Source: Actinomycetota bacterium | GTDB lineage: Bacteria; Actinomycetota; Actinomycetes; Actinomycetales; Angustibacteraceae | Length of the DNA stretch: 13,479 nucleotides | NCBI GenBank assembly: GCA_014377795.1 | Contig: JACMOY010000118.1 | Span: 1 to 13,479, forward strand | Direction: 5' to 3' | Shown: piece by piece, positions 6,018 through 11,986 of the stretch | Layout of the letters: every line of letters begins with the position of its first letter | Position numbering within the stretch: position 1 is the first letter of the stretch | Notes under the pieces: model-generated | Told to the model about the DNA's origin: nothing | Seen by the model: only the letters and a program-made list of their open reading frames with translations | Databases searched by the model: none | Program-made: the position numbers and the translations under genes

Positions 6018-7148
6018 TCACGGGCGCACCTCGAGGACGTTGTTGAACGGGGTGCTGGCCGCAGCCCGGAACCGCCTGAACCCCGCCGCCGTCGCGACGT
6101 CCTTGATCCTGGCCGGCCCGGCCTGGGTGCCGAGCGCGAGCCCAACGTCCTGCGACAGTGACGCAGGGGTGCACAGCAGGGTCGAGAACCCGTAGTAGGC
6201 GCGACCGACAGGGTTCAGGTTGTCCTCGAGGTGGTCGCCTGCCATTGGCTCGACGATCATCCAGGTGCCGTCGTCCGCGATGGTGCTCTTGACGTGCCGC
6301 GCCGCCCCGACCGGGTCGCCCATGTCGTGCAGGCAGTCGAACATCGTGACGAGGTCATAGCCGTTGCCGGAATAGCTGGTCGCGGGTGCGACCTCAAAGC
6401 GGACCCGGTCAGCGACGCCGGCCTGCTCGGCGCGGGACCGCGCGATGTCGATGGATCCGGCGTGGTAGTCCGACCCCACGAACGTGGAGTTCGGGAACGT
6501 GCGGGCCATGAGGATCGTGGACGCGCCGTACCCGCAGCCGACATCGGCCACCGACGCCCCGCGGTTGAGCTTGTCGACGACGCCTTCCAGCGCCGGCAAC
6601 CACTCTGCGACCAGGTGACCGTTGTACATGGTGCGGAAGAAGCGCTCGCACCCCTCGTGGACGTCCGTATCGCGGGCGTGCCATCCCACGCCGTCACCTA
6701 CGCGAGCAGCGGCAATGATGTCCCGGGTGTCCCGCGCCGTGCCGTGAGCGAGCTGGAAGAACCCAGGAAGGTAGGCAGGGCTGCTCTGATCGACCAGCGC
6801 CGCCGCGTGCTCGGCGGGCAGCGTGAACCTACGGGTCGTCGGGTCGTAGTCGACGAACTCCCCCGCCGCCTGGGCGTTCAGCCACTCGCGCGCGTAGGGC
6901 TCGCTGGTGGCCGTGCGCTCGGCGAGCTCGGCGGGGGTGAGAGCGTCGCCGTCCGCCATCGCCCGGTAGTAACCGAGCTCATCACCCATCACCACCAGGG
7001 CCGTGTTGAGCGTGGCGCCCACCTCGCTCACAGCGCGGAAGACGAAGGACATGAGCTTGTCGGGGTCCAGCGGCCGTGATGGCGCCATGCGGTTCGTGGG
7101 CGGGTTGATGGTGGGCGAGCTGGTGGTGTGGCTGTCGGTCGCGGTCAA
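6018..7148 (-). CDS. Class I SAM-dependent methyltransferase with N-terminal winged helix (Rv2258c-type)
   Basis: This 376-residue protein begins with a Ser/Thr/Pro-rich leader. A helical winged-helix dimerisation region follows (about 30-120: 'FRAVSEVGATLNTALVVMGDELGYY', 'TPAELAERTATSEPYAREWLNAQAAGEFV'), then a Rossmann methyltransferase domain. 'VADVGCGYGAST' (200-211) is the SAM-binding motif I, 'FVGSDYHAGSIDIAR' (223-237) motif II, and 'DLVTMFDCLHDMGDP' (265-279) the acidic/aromatic motif IV, followed by 'WMIVEPMAGD'. The layout matches Rv2258c-like enzymes, whose natural substrates are unknown. I chose TTG 7148 because AGAGGA (7160-7155) sits at correct spacing before it. ATG 7088 is the alternative, and a longer frame up to 7538 overlaps the divergent gene and lacks family similarity. 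It is the first gene of a minus-strand run reaching pabC, and is divergent from a LAL regulator. Confidence 0.85.
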   Translation of the reverse strand: MTATDSHTTSSPTINPPTNRMAPSRPLDPDKLMSFVFRAVSEVGATLNTALVVMGDELGYYRAMADGDALTPAELAERTATSEPYAREWLNAQAAGEFVDYDPTTRRFTLPAEHAAALVDQSSPAYLPGFFQLAHGTARDTRDIIAAARVGDGVGWHARDTDVHEGCERFFRTMYNGHLVAEWLPALEGVVDKLNRGASVADVGCGYGASTILMARTFPNSTFVGSDYHAGSIDIARSRAEQAGVADRVRFEVAPATSYSGNGYDLVTMFDCLHDMGDPVGAARHVKSTIADDGTWMIVEPMAGDHLEDNLNPVGRAYYGFSTLLCTPASLSQDVGLALGTQAGPARIKDVATAAGFRRFRAAASTPFNNVLEVRP

Positions 7149-7154
7149 GACGTG

Positions 7155-7160
7155 TCCTCT
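7155..7160 (-). promoter_or_regulatory. Ribosome-binding site supporting a TTG start for the methyltransferase
   Basis: AGAGGA on the minus strand ends 6 bases before TTG at 7148-7146. The nearest ATG (7088) has no comparable site, so this decides the start. Confidence 0.6.
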
Positions 7161-7180
7161 CAGGGTGGTTCGTGGGAACA

Positions 7181-7200
7181 GCAGCGACATTGACCGCTGC
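7181..7200. repeat. Inverted repeat GCAGCG-N8-CGCTGC in the luxR/methyltransferase intergenic region
   Basis: GCAGCG (7181-7186) and CGCTGC (7195-7200) are exact reverse complements around ACATTGAC. It lies upstream of the methyltransferase ribosome-binding site, where it could be a protein-binding dyad or an RNA hairpin in the leader. Confidence 0.4.
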
Positions 7201-7216
7201 GACGCCGGGTTCGCAT

Positions 7217-7231
7217 CAGGGGACCCCCCTG
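7217..7231. promoter_or_regulatory. Perfect inverted repeat CAGGGG-ACC-CCCCTG, candidate operator
   Basis: Two exact 6-base arms around a 3-base centre lie where the -35 box of the luxR promoter should be; no good -35 match is present there. A dyad replacing the -35 fits an activator-dependent or autoregulated promoter. The divergent methyltransferase could share the control. Confidence 0.4.
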
Positions 7232-7240
7232 GTCTGTCGA

Positions 7241-7246
7241 TAGCAT
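7241..7246 (+). promoter_or_regulatory. -10 element of a leaderless promoter for the LuxR-family gene
   Basis: TAGCAT is followed by 6 bases and then the GTG start at 7253, and no ribosome-binding site is visible. Transcription would start at or beside the GTG. Confidence 0.4.
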
Positions 7247-7252
7247 CGGCGC

Positions 7253-9592
7253 GTGCTGGTCGGTCGCGAGCGCGAGCGGGAGCGGATCCGGGGCCTGGTC
7301 GCTGCCGCGCGGGTGGGCGAGAGCGGCGCGCTCGTGCTCCGAGGGGAAGCCGGCATCGGCAAGAGCGCCCTGCTCGAGGACGCGGTCGCGGCCATGTCAG
7401 GGATGAGCATCCTGCGGGCGACGGGTAGCGCAGCCGAGGCCGAGGTGCCCTTCGGTGGGCTCTTGCAGGTCCTGCGCCCCGCCCTGGCGCACCTGAAGGC
7501 CATCCCCGGCCCGCAAGCGGATGCGCTGGCAACCGCACTGGCGCTGCGCGAGGGCACCGGGGGTACCGACCGGTTCGCGATCGGCGCGGCCACGCTGAGC
7601 CTGCTCAGCCGACTCGCCGAGGATCAACCCGTGGCGGTGATCGTCGATGACGCGCATCTGCTCGACCGGCCCTCGGCGCAGGCCCTGGCCTTTGCGGCCC
7701 GGCGGCTGCTCGCCGACCCGGTCGTGCTCCTGGCCACCGCGTTGGACGACCAGCCCTGCGCGCTGGACGAGGCGGGCCTGTGCGTCCTGCAGGTCGGTGG
7801 GCTCTCACCGGCCGCCACGGGGGAGCTCGCCGCGGCGCACGGGCGACGTCTCGAGGGGCCCCTGCTCGAACGACTGCGACACGCCACGGGCGGCAACCCG
7901 CTGGCCCTGATGGACCTTCTGGCCGGGGCGCACGGGCCGGACGTCGTCATCTCGACGCCGCACGAGGCCCCCGTCCTCGTCCCGCTGACGCTGGCACGCA
8001 CCTTCGCGCGCCGGGCCGACGGCCTGTCCCACGCCGCGCGAACCGCCCTGCTCGTGGCCGCAGCCGGCGGCGATGACCTCGCCCTCGTCTCGCGCGCGTG
8101 CGCGCTCATGGACGTCCCCGTCAGCGCCCTGAGCGAGGCCGAGGCCCTCGGGCTGGTGCGGATCGACGCACGCGGTCTGACCTTTCGGCACAACCTCGTG
8201 CGGTCAGCGTTGTACGCCGAGGCCGGCGCGGGTGCGCGCCGCGCGGTGCACCGCGCCCTCGCCGCGGCGCTCGAGAGTCCCCAGCAGGCCCACGACCACG
8301 GTCGTCGCGACGAGGACGGCGACCGCGACGGCGTCGACCGGCGCGCCTGGCACCTGGGCCGAGCGGCGACCGGCCCGGACGAGGCGGCCGCAGCAGCGCT
8401 GGACGCGGCCGGTGTCCGGGCCCGCGACCGCAGCGCCCACGCGGTCGCGGCCGGGGCGTTCGAGCGCGCGGCGCGCCTGAGCCCGGACGAGGACACCCGG
8501 ATACGTCGTCTGGTCGACGCCGCCGACTCCGCCTGGCAAGCGGGGTCGGCTGAGCGCTCACAGGCACTGGTGACCGAGGTGTCCAAGCTGCAGCCACCGC
8601 TTGCGCTGCAGGTCAGCGTCGCCTTCCTGCACGGCACGGTCGCGGCCCGGACCGGGTCGGTCGAGACAGCGCGCGACGTCCTGATGTCCGCCGGCGCAGG
8701 GTGTCGCCTCGAGGACCCTGATGCCGCGATACTTCTGTTTGCGGACGCCATCTTGACCTGCTTCTTCCTCGCCGACACTGCCACGATCCTCGACGCGGCG
8801 AGACAGATCGACCAGCTGCTCGGCCGCGCCGCCTCCGAGCGCTCGCGCTGGGTCGGCGAGATGGCCGCCGGTGTCGCGGCCGTCCTCACCGGCCGAGGTG
8901 GCGCGCGCCGGCTGCGTGAGGCCCTCCTGCAGATTCAGCCGGGCACCCCCCTTCGCAACGACCCGCGCGTCGGGCCGTGGCTGGTCAGCGGACCGCTGTT
9001 CCTGCGTGAGAGCGGCACCGGACGAGATCTCATCGATTCCGTCGTCGCCGACCTGCGCCGTCGCGGTGCGGTCGCCGACCTGCCGTACCTGCTGTTTCAC
9101 CAGGCGCGTGACCAGGCGACCACCGATCGCTGGGAGGTGGCCGAGGCGACGTACACCGAGGGCATCTCGCTGGCCCGCGAGACCGGCCACTCCACCGACC
9201 TGGCGGCGTGCCTCGCCGGGCTGTCCTGGCTGCACGCGCGCCAGGGCCGCGACACCACCTGCCGCGCGCACGCCGAGGAGAGCCTGCGGATCAGCGGGGC
9301 CCATCACATCTCACTGTTTCGTGTGTGGTCGTTCTCGGCTCTGGGCGAGCTCGACCTCGGGCTCGGGCGCCCCGAGGCGGCGATCGCCCGGCTCCAGCGG
9401 CTGGAGGCCCTGCTCGAGGAGCTCGGGCTCGACGACGTCGACCTCTCGCCAGCGCCTGAGCTGGTCGAGGCTCTGGTGCACGTCGGGCTCTTCGACGAAG
9501 CGGCCGCGCGGGCGCAGGTTTACGCGGCTCGGGCCGCCGCGAAGGGGCAGCCATGGTCGCTGGCCCGGGCTGGTCGCACGCTCGGGCGGTGA
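7253..9592 (+). CDS. LAL-type LuxR regulator, ATPase/helical portion, C-terminus lost by deletion frameshift
   Basis: The 779-codon frame starts at GTG 7253 with the typical LAL opening 'LVGRERERERI'. Walker A is 'GEAGIGKS' (31-38) and Walker B is the hydrophobic strand 'VAVIVDDAHLLD' (127-138). An arginine-rich region and sensor-like blocks follow ('GLSPAATGEL', 'ATGGNPLAL'). The long C-terminal half (about 400-775) is TPR-like helical repeat, for example 'AEATYTEGISLARETGH'. LAL regulators are normally around 900 residues and end in a LuxR HTH that binds target promoters. Here the frame stops at 9590-9592, right after 'SLARAGRTLGR', and the HTH lies downstream in another frame. Family members usually have about 65-70 more residues between these points, so I infer an internal deletion of roughly 200 bases. 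The product cannot bind DNA by itself. The gene is divergent from the methyltransferase, its likely target. Confidence 0.8.
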   Translation: MLVGRERERERIRGLVAAARVGESGALVLRGEAGIGKSALLEDAVAAMSGMSILRATGSAAEAEVPFGGLLQVLRPALAHLKAIPGPQADALATALALREGTGGTDRFAIGAATLSLLSRLAEDQPVAVIVDDAHLLDRPSAQALAFAARRLLADPVVLLATALDDQPCALDEAGLCVLQVGGLSPAATGELAAAHGRRLEGPLLERLRHATGGNPLALMDLLAGAHGPDVVISTPHEAPVLVPLTLARTFARRADGLSHAARTALLVAAAGGDDLALVSRACALMDVPVSALSEAEALGLVRIDARGLTFRHNLVRSALYAEAGAGARRAVHRALAAALESPQQAHDHGRRDEDGDRDGVDRRAWHLGRAATGPDEAAAAALDAAGVRARDRSAHAVAAGAFERAARLSPDEDTRIRRLVDAADSAWQAGSAERSQALVTEVSKLQPPLALQVSVAFLHGTVAARTGSVETARDVLMSAGAGCRLEDPDAAILLFADAILTCFFLADTATILDAARQIDQLLGRAASERSRWVGEMAAGVAAVLTGRGGARRLREALLQIQPGTPLRNDPRVGPWLVSGPLFLRESGTGRDLIDSVVADLRRRGAVADLPYLLFHQARDQATTDRWEVAEATYTEGISLARETGHSTDLAACLAGLSWLHARQGRDTTCRAHAEESLRISGAHHISLFRVWSFSALGELDLGLGRPEAAIARLQRLEALLEELGLDDVDLSPAPELVEALVHVGLFDEAAARAQVYAARAAAKGQPWSLARAGRTLGR

Positions 9593-9815
9593 GACCGCGC
9601 GACGGCGCGGTGCCAGCGTGCTGCGCGACCTGACGCCGCAAGAGCTGCAGATCGCCCGCATGCTGGGCTCGGGGCGCACCACCAAGGAGGCCGCCGCTGG
9701 GCTGTTCCTCAGCCCCAAGACCGTCGAGTACCACCTGCGGCACGTCTACATCAAGCTCGGCGTGCGATCGCGAGCCGAGCTGGCCACGCACCTGCTGGCG
9801 CACCCCGACCCGTGA
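9582..9815 (+). pseudogene. Detached LuxR-type HTH domain of the LAL regulator
   Basis: In the frame one base ahead of the ATPase frame, the sequence reads 'SGGETARRRGAS' and then a full LuxR HTH. That begins 'LTPQELQIARMLGSGRT' and includes 'EAAAGLFLSPKTVEYHL', 'HVYIKLGVRSRAEL' and a short tail, ending at 9815. All core HTH residues are intact. The junction with the ATPase frame is near 9582-9590. A GTG at 9618 could start a free 65-residue HTH protein, but no ribosome-binding site precedes it. I treat this as the 3' part of one broken gene. A plain +1 frameshift would not restore the missing linker. Confidence 0.8.
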
Positions 9816-9821
9816 CGGGAC

Positions 9822-10019
9822 TCAGCTGCCCACCGGACGCAGCAGGAGCAGCAGACCGACCACCGCAGCCGCCGCCGTGACCACGGCCATTGCCAGGTAC
9901 GAGGCACTCACCAGCCGTCCGGCGGTACCGGGGCGCAGGGCTCCGCAGGTGAAGCAGACCTGCACCTGCCGCGTCACCGTGGCTCCGCAGTGGTGGCAGG
10001 ACGTGACCGCGTGCGTCAT
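9822..10019 (-). CDS. Small zinc-ribbon membrane protein
   Basis: This 65-residue protein has two CxxC pairs, 'CHHCG' (residues 8-12) and 'CFTCG' (22-26), spaced like a rubredoxin-type zinc ribbon. One transmembrane helix follows at about 39-61 (ASYLAMAVVTAAAAVVGLLLLLRP). The basic 'RPGTAGR' between them suggests that the ribbon faces the cytoplasm. The ATG at 10019 is preceded by GGGAG at 7 bases on the minus strand, which supports a real gene despite its size. It is convergent with the luxR remnant, with only 6 bases between stop codons. The function is unknown. Similar short zinc-ribbon plus single-helix proteins are common in actinobacteria. Confidence 0.65.
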   Translation of the reverse strand: MTHAVTSCHHCGATVTRQVQVCFTCGALRPGTAGRLVSASYLAMAVVTAAAAVVGLLLLLRPVGS

Positions 10020-10175
10020 GGCTGAGCTCCCGGTCCTTCAAGCCGAATCAACGCCTACCCCAGGCACGAGCACCGGGCACCAACGGTTCACCATCCACCA
10101 GCCCAGGAACGACCATCACGACCCTGGCCGTGCGGTCGCCGCCGGGCCTGTGGCGCCACACCAGCACAGTCCGGA
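10020..10175. other. Intergenic stretch without recognised gene
   Basis: Upstream of the zinc-ribbon gene. Short open frames here have no recognisable motif or good ribosome-binding site. I see no clear promoter boxes, repeat or RNA. Confidence 0.5.
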
Positions 10176-10220
10176 TGGGCGATGCTGGGATCGGACCAGT
10201 CAATTTCTCCGTGTCAGGGG
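10175..10220 (-). pseudogene. Degenerate 3' half of a tRNA-Val(GAC) gene
   Basis: On the minus strand the sequence from CTGACAC (a Val anticodon loop, anticodon GAC) through ACTGG-TCCGATC-CCAG to ATCGCCCA follows the 3' half of a valine tRNA. The last 25 bases match the intact tRNA-Val at 726-797 in 22 positions. It cannot be functional: the T loop starts TCC, one T-stem pair is broken, and the 5' half is absent. The similarity stops at about 10220, exactly where IS30-like DNA starts. Such 3'-half tRNA copies are typical attachment-site remnants of integrative elements; a tRNA gene cut by the insertion is the alternative. Confidence 0.7.
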
Positions 10221-10547
10221 GTGGATTCAACTGGTCGTCGCAACACCTCGAGCGGGACGTGGCTGATGGCACGGCAGGCAGGGTGGACGGTCACAGTGAT
10301 CGGGAAGCCGGCGTTGAGGTCGCCCGGGCAGCCGCCGATCCGCCGTGATCTCGGGCGGGCGTTCTGGGGCAAGATCGCCCAGGGGCTGACGTTCGAGGAC
10401 GCGGGGGTCGCATGCAGCGTGTTGACAGCGGTGGGTTCGCGGTGGTTCCGCGAACCTTTCGGCATGCCCTCGATCCAGCTCTCCCCGTTGTCGGGGCGGT
10501 ATCTGTCCTTCTCTGAGCGGGAGGAGATAGCGCCGGCGCCCTGGTGA
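10221..10547 (+). mobile_element. Truncated IS30-family insertion sequence (left end and transposase N-terminus)
   Basis: The stretch GTGGATTCAACTGGTCGTCG starting at 10221 looks like the left end of actinobacterial IS30 elements, as far as I recall them. The transposase start follows about 45 bases later. Transposase similarity stops near 10540. No matching right terminal repeat is convincing; a weak resemblance lies near 10565-10585. Only about a quarter of a normal element is left. Confidence 0.55.
10266..10547 (+). pseudogene. IS30-family transposase, N-terminal fragment
   Basis: From ATG 10266 the frame reads 'MARQAGW...GQPPIRRDLGRAFWGKIAQG', then 'DAGVACSVLTAVGSRWF' and 'GMPSIQLSPLSGRYLSF', then 'SEREEIA'. 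This is the N-terminal helix-turn-helix region of actinobacterial IS30-type transposases ('RFW.KIA.GL..EDA...CGVS..VG.RWFRE.GGMP...L.PLSGRYLSF.EREEIAL'). After 'EREEIA' the sequence diverges at once into 'PAPW' and a stop at 10547. The second HTH and the whole DDE catalytic domain are missing, and no continuation appears in other frames downstream. The fragment also carries substitutions in conserved places (GQPPIRRD, CSVLT), as expected of an old relic. About 94 codons remain of a protein usually near 400. Confidence 0.75.
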
Positions 10548-10718
10548 GCCACAGGCGACTGGACACACCGCCAGTTCACCAAAGATCGGTCGAGAACCCC
10601 GCCGTAGACATGCACCCGCAAAGCCGACGGCGTGGTCGCCCGCCTGGGTCTGCTGGGCAGGACAGGGTGCTCGTATGTGCCCGTAGCGTCCCATTGCCGG
10701 CCCGTTGTCACGGCAGCG
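10548..10718. other. Intergenic scar between the IS30 relic and the secreted-protein gene
   Basis: No coding frame with recognisable content is present. It may hold further degraded insertion-sequence DNA. A possible terminator hairpin is listed separately. Confidence 0.4.
10695..10715 (-). terminator. Weak hairpin downstream of the secreted-protein gene
   Basis: TGCCG (10695-10699) pairs with CGGCA (10711-10715) across an 11-base loop, starting 3 bases past the stop codon of the minus-strand gene. The stem is only 5 bp and there is no U-tract. Confidence 0.25.
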
Positions 10719-11852
10719 TCAGCGCACCGGCTCCGACACTGTGTTGACGCCCCGCTCGGGACGCACCTCGCTGGTCACCACAGGGGTGGCCAGCAGCACG
10801 TCAGAGCCGAGGCCGTCGACGATGGTGGAGGAGATCGTGACGGTGCTGTGGCCGCGCACATCCAGCGTAACGGGCACCGCCTGTACGACCGTGACGAGTA
10901 ACCTGCGCACCCGTAGCACTCCGTCGACGCGCACCTCGATCACGCGCGGGCCAGCGACGGTCGTGTTCCGGTTGTCCGGCGCCAGCGCCAGGGCGGTGCC
11001 GAAGGTCGAGGCCGCTGCGCCGAGCGCGTAGGAGAAGCGGGTGGAAACGGTACGGACCGATGAGGGGTACAGACGGCCCATGATCGTGAATGTGCCGGTG
11101 GCGTACAGCGGGCCCTGGAAACTCTGTCCCACCTGCGCGCCGAGTGGAGTGACGTCCGCCAGACGGGTGGCTCTGAAGCCCGGTGTTGAGGCCGGGGTGG
11201 TCGTGACCGTCCGGTGCACCGATCGCACCGTGAACCCTTTGTTCGCGGTCTCGGTCACCACCCGGTAGGTGTGCCGACCGATGGTGCCGGCGCGGATGCG
11301 CAACGTGAACGTCCCGGTTGTGGACTGAGCGCCCTCGGCCAGGGCCACCCACCGGGGTCCCCGCAGCTCCCATAGCTGCACCTTACGCGCAGGCCGTGCT
11401 GGCGATGCGGAACCCGTGAGGGTGAGCAAACGGCCGGCTTCCACTGCAGCGAACGACGTGTGAGTGATCGCAGGCCTGATGACCGTGACGGATCGGGTGG
11501 CGGACACCGCCGACGTGGCCGTGTCGGTAGCCAGCGCGACCGCCCGGTACGAGTACCGGCCCGGCGCGGGCGCGGTCGTTGAGACCCGCCATGAGCTGGC
11601 CCCGGCCGCCCGTCCGACGGTGACCCAAGTCCGTGCGGAGAACCGCTGCAGAATGACGACCCGGCCAGGGGAACGGGTGACCCCGCCGGAGAACCCGAGC
11701 ACCTCGCCCGGTTCGGCGGGCCGCTGCCCGACGAATCCATTGACGGTGTCGATCGTGGTCCGCGTGCTGGTGAGCGATACCGCCGACGCGGGCGCGAACA
11801 AGCTCCACACCAACAGGGTCGCCAGTAGGGCAACTACGGCGCGAAGCCTCAT
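10719..11852 (-). CDS. Secreted protein with Ig-like repeats and C-terminal NPCBM-like carbohydrate-binding domain
   Basis: This 377-residue protein opens with a classical Sec signal peptide (MRLRAVVALLATLLVWSLFA), with likely cleavage after 'PASA' (21-24). Two beta-rich, Thr/Val-rich modules follow at about 28-125 and 126-220. Each has a 'VVILQR'- or 'KVQLWE'-like strand and ends in 'GRYSYRAVA' or 'GRHTYRVVT', like bacterial Ig-like domains. Residues ~227-360 resemble NPCBM (novel putative carbohydrate-binding module): 'RLADVTPLGA', 'GRLYPSSVRT', 'FSYALGAAASTF' and 'VIEVRVDGVL', then 'VTLDVRGHSTVTI'. There is no catalytic domain, LPXTG motif or anchor, so it is probably released or bound to wall glycans. 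The ATG at 11852 has an ideal ribosome-binding site, GGAGG, 4 bases upstream; an upstream in-frame extension to 12023 lacks both a ribosome-binding site and a signal. The true ligand is unknown. Confidence 0.8.
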   Translation of the reverse strand: MRLRAVVALLATLLVWSLFAPASAVSLTSTRTTIDTVNGFVGQRPAEPGEVLGFSGGVTRSPGRVVILQRFSARTWVTVGRAAGASSWRVSTTAPAPGRYSYRAVALATDTATSAVSATRSVTVIRPAITHTSFAAVEAGRLLTLTGSASPARPARKVQLWELRGPRWVALAEGAQSTTGTFTLRIRAGTIGRHTYRVVTETANKGFTVRSVHRTVTTTPASTPGFRATRLADVTPLGAQVGQSFQGPLYATGTFTIMGRLYPSSVRTVSTRFSYALGAAASTFGTALALAPDNRNTTVAGPRVIEVRVDGVLRVRRLLVTVVQAVPVTLDVRGHSTVTISSTIVDGLGSDVLLATPVVTSEVRPERGVNTVSEPVR

Positions 11853-11885
11853 GATTCCTCCGGTGCAAGTCTGTGGATCCGGCGC

Positions 11886-11898
11886 GTGCGGTACGCAC
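11886..11898. repeat. Inverted repeat GTGCG-GTA-CGCAC
   Basis: Exact 5-base arms around GTA, 34 bases before the start codon of the secreted-protein gene. It could be an operator or a small leader hairpin. Confidence 0.35.
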
Positions 11899-11915
11899 AT
11901 GGTGCCGGCCGACCT

Positions 11916-11943
11916 CGGGACCGCAGTAGGGCCCAAGGTCCCG
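11916..11943 (-). terminator. Stem-loop CGGGACC-N14-GGTCCCG in the leader of the secreted-protein gene
   Basis: Exact 7-bp stem with a 14-base loop that itself holds GGGCCC, about 65-90 bases upstream of the start codon. It could end read-through from the transporter gene or act as a leader structure. There is no U-tract. Confidence 0.35.
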
Positions 11944-11973
11944 CCCTCGGCTGCTCGACCGTTTGGACACTGA

Positions 11974-11986
11974 CTGGGATTCCCAG
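11974..11986. promoter_or_regulatory. Perfect inverted repeat CTGGGA-T-TCCCAG, candidate operator
   Basis: Two exact 6-base arms around one central T. A one-base centre cannot form an RNA hairpin easily, so a protein-binding dyad is more likely. It lies 121 bases upstream of the secreted-protein start codon. Confidence 0.4.

Noticed and set aside
2020..6046. Long plus-strand open frames (2020-3030, 2715-3959, 3995-4858, 5102-6046).
   Set aside because: They are Arg/Pro/Gly/Asp-rich mirror frames opposite pabC, pabB and the hydrolase-glycosyltransferase, with no motifs; typical of GC-rich coding DNA.
7149..7538. N-terminal extension of the methyltransferase frame up to 7538.
   Set aside because: It overlaps the start of the divergent luxR gene, is Arg/Pro-rich and has no family similarity; a ribosome-binding site supports TTG 7148.
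7624..8889. A 421-codon minus-strand open frame opposite the LAL regulator.
   Set aside because: It consists of Ser/Arg/Ala runs without motifs and lies opposite a frame with clear Walker motifs and TPR-like repeats.
9582..9815. Programmed +1 frameshift joining the ATPase and HTH frames of the regulator.
   Set aside because: I see no slippery site, and a simple shift would still leave out about 65-70 residues normally present; a deletion explains more.
726..10220. A genomic island bounded by the intact tRNA-Val at 726-797 and the tRNA-Val relic at 10175-10220.
   Set aside because: The geometry is wrong: elements that integrate in a tRNA 3' end lie downstream of the intact tRNA, here below 726, not above 797. 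The relic also resembles Val(GAC), not Val(CAC), and the DNA between holds housekeeping genes (pabB, pabC).
10227..10711. Minus-strand open frames of 155-165 codons across the IS30 relic.
   Set aside because: They are mirror frames of the transposase fragment with no recognisable features.
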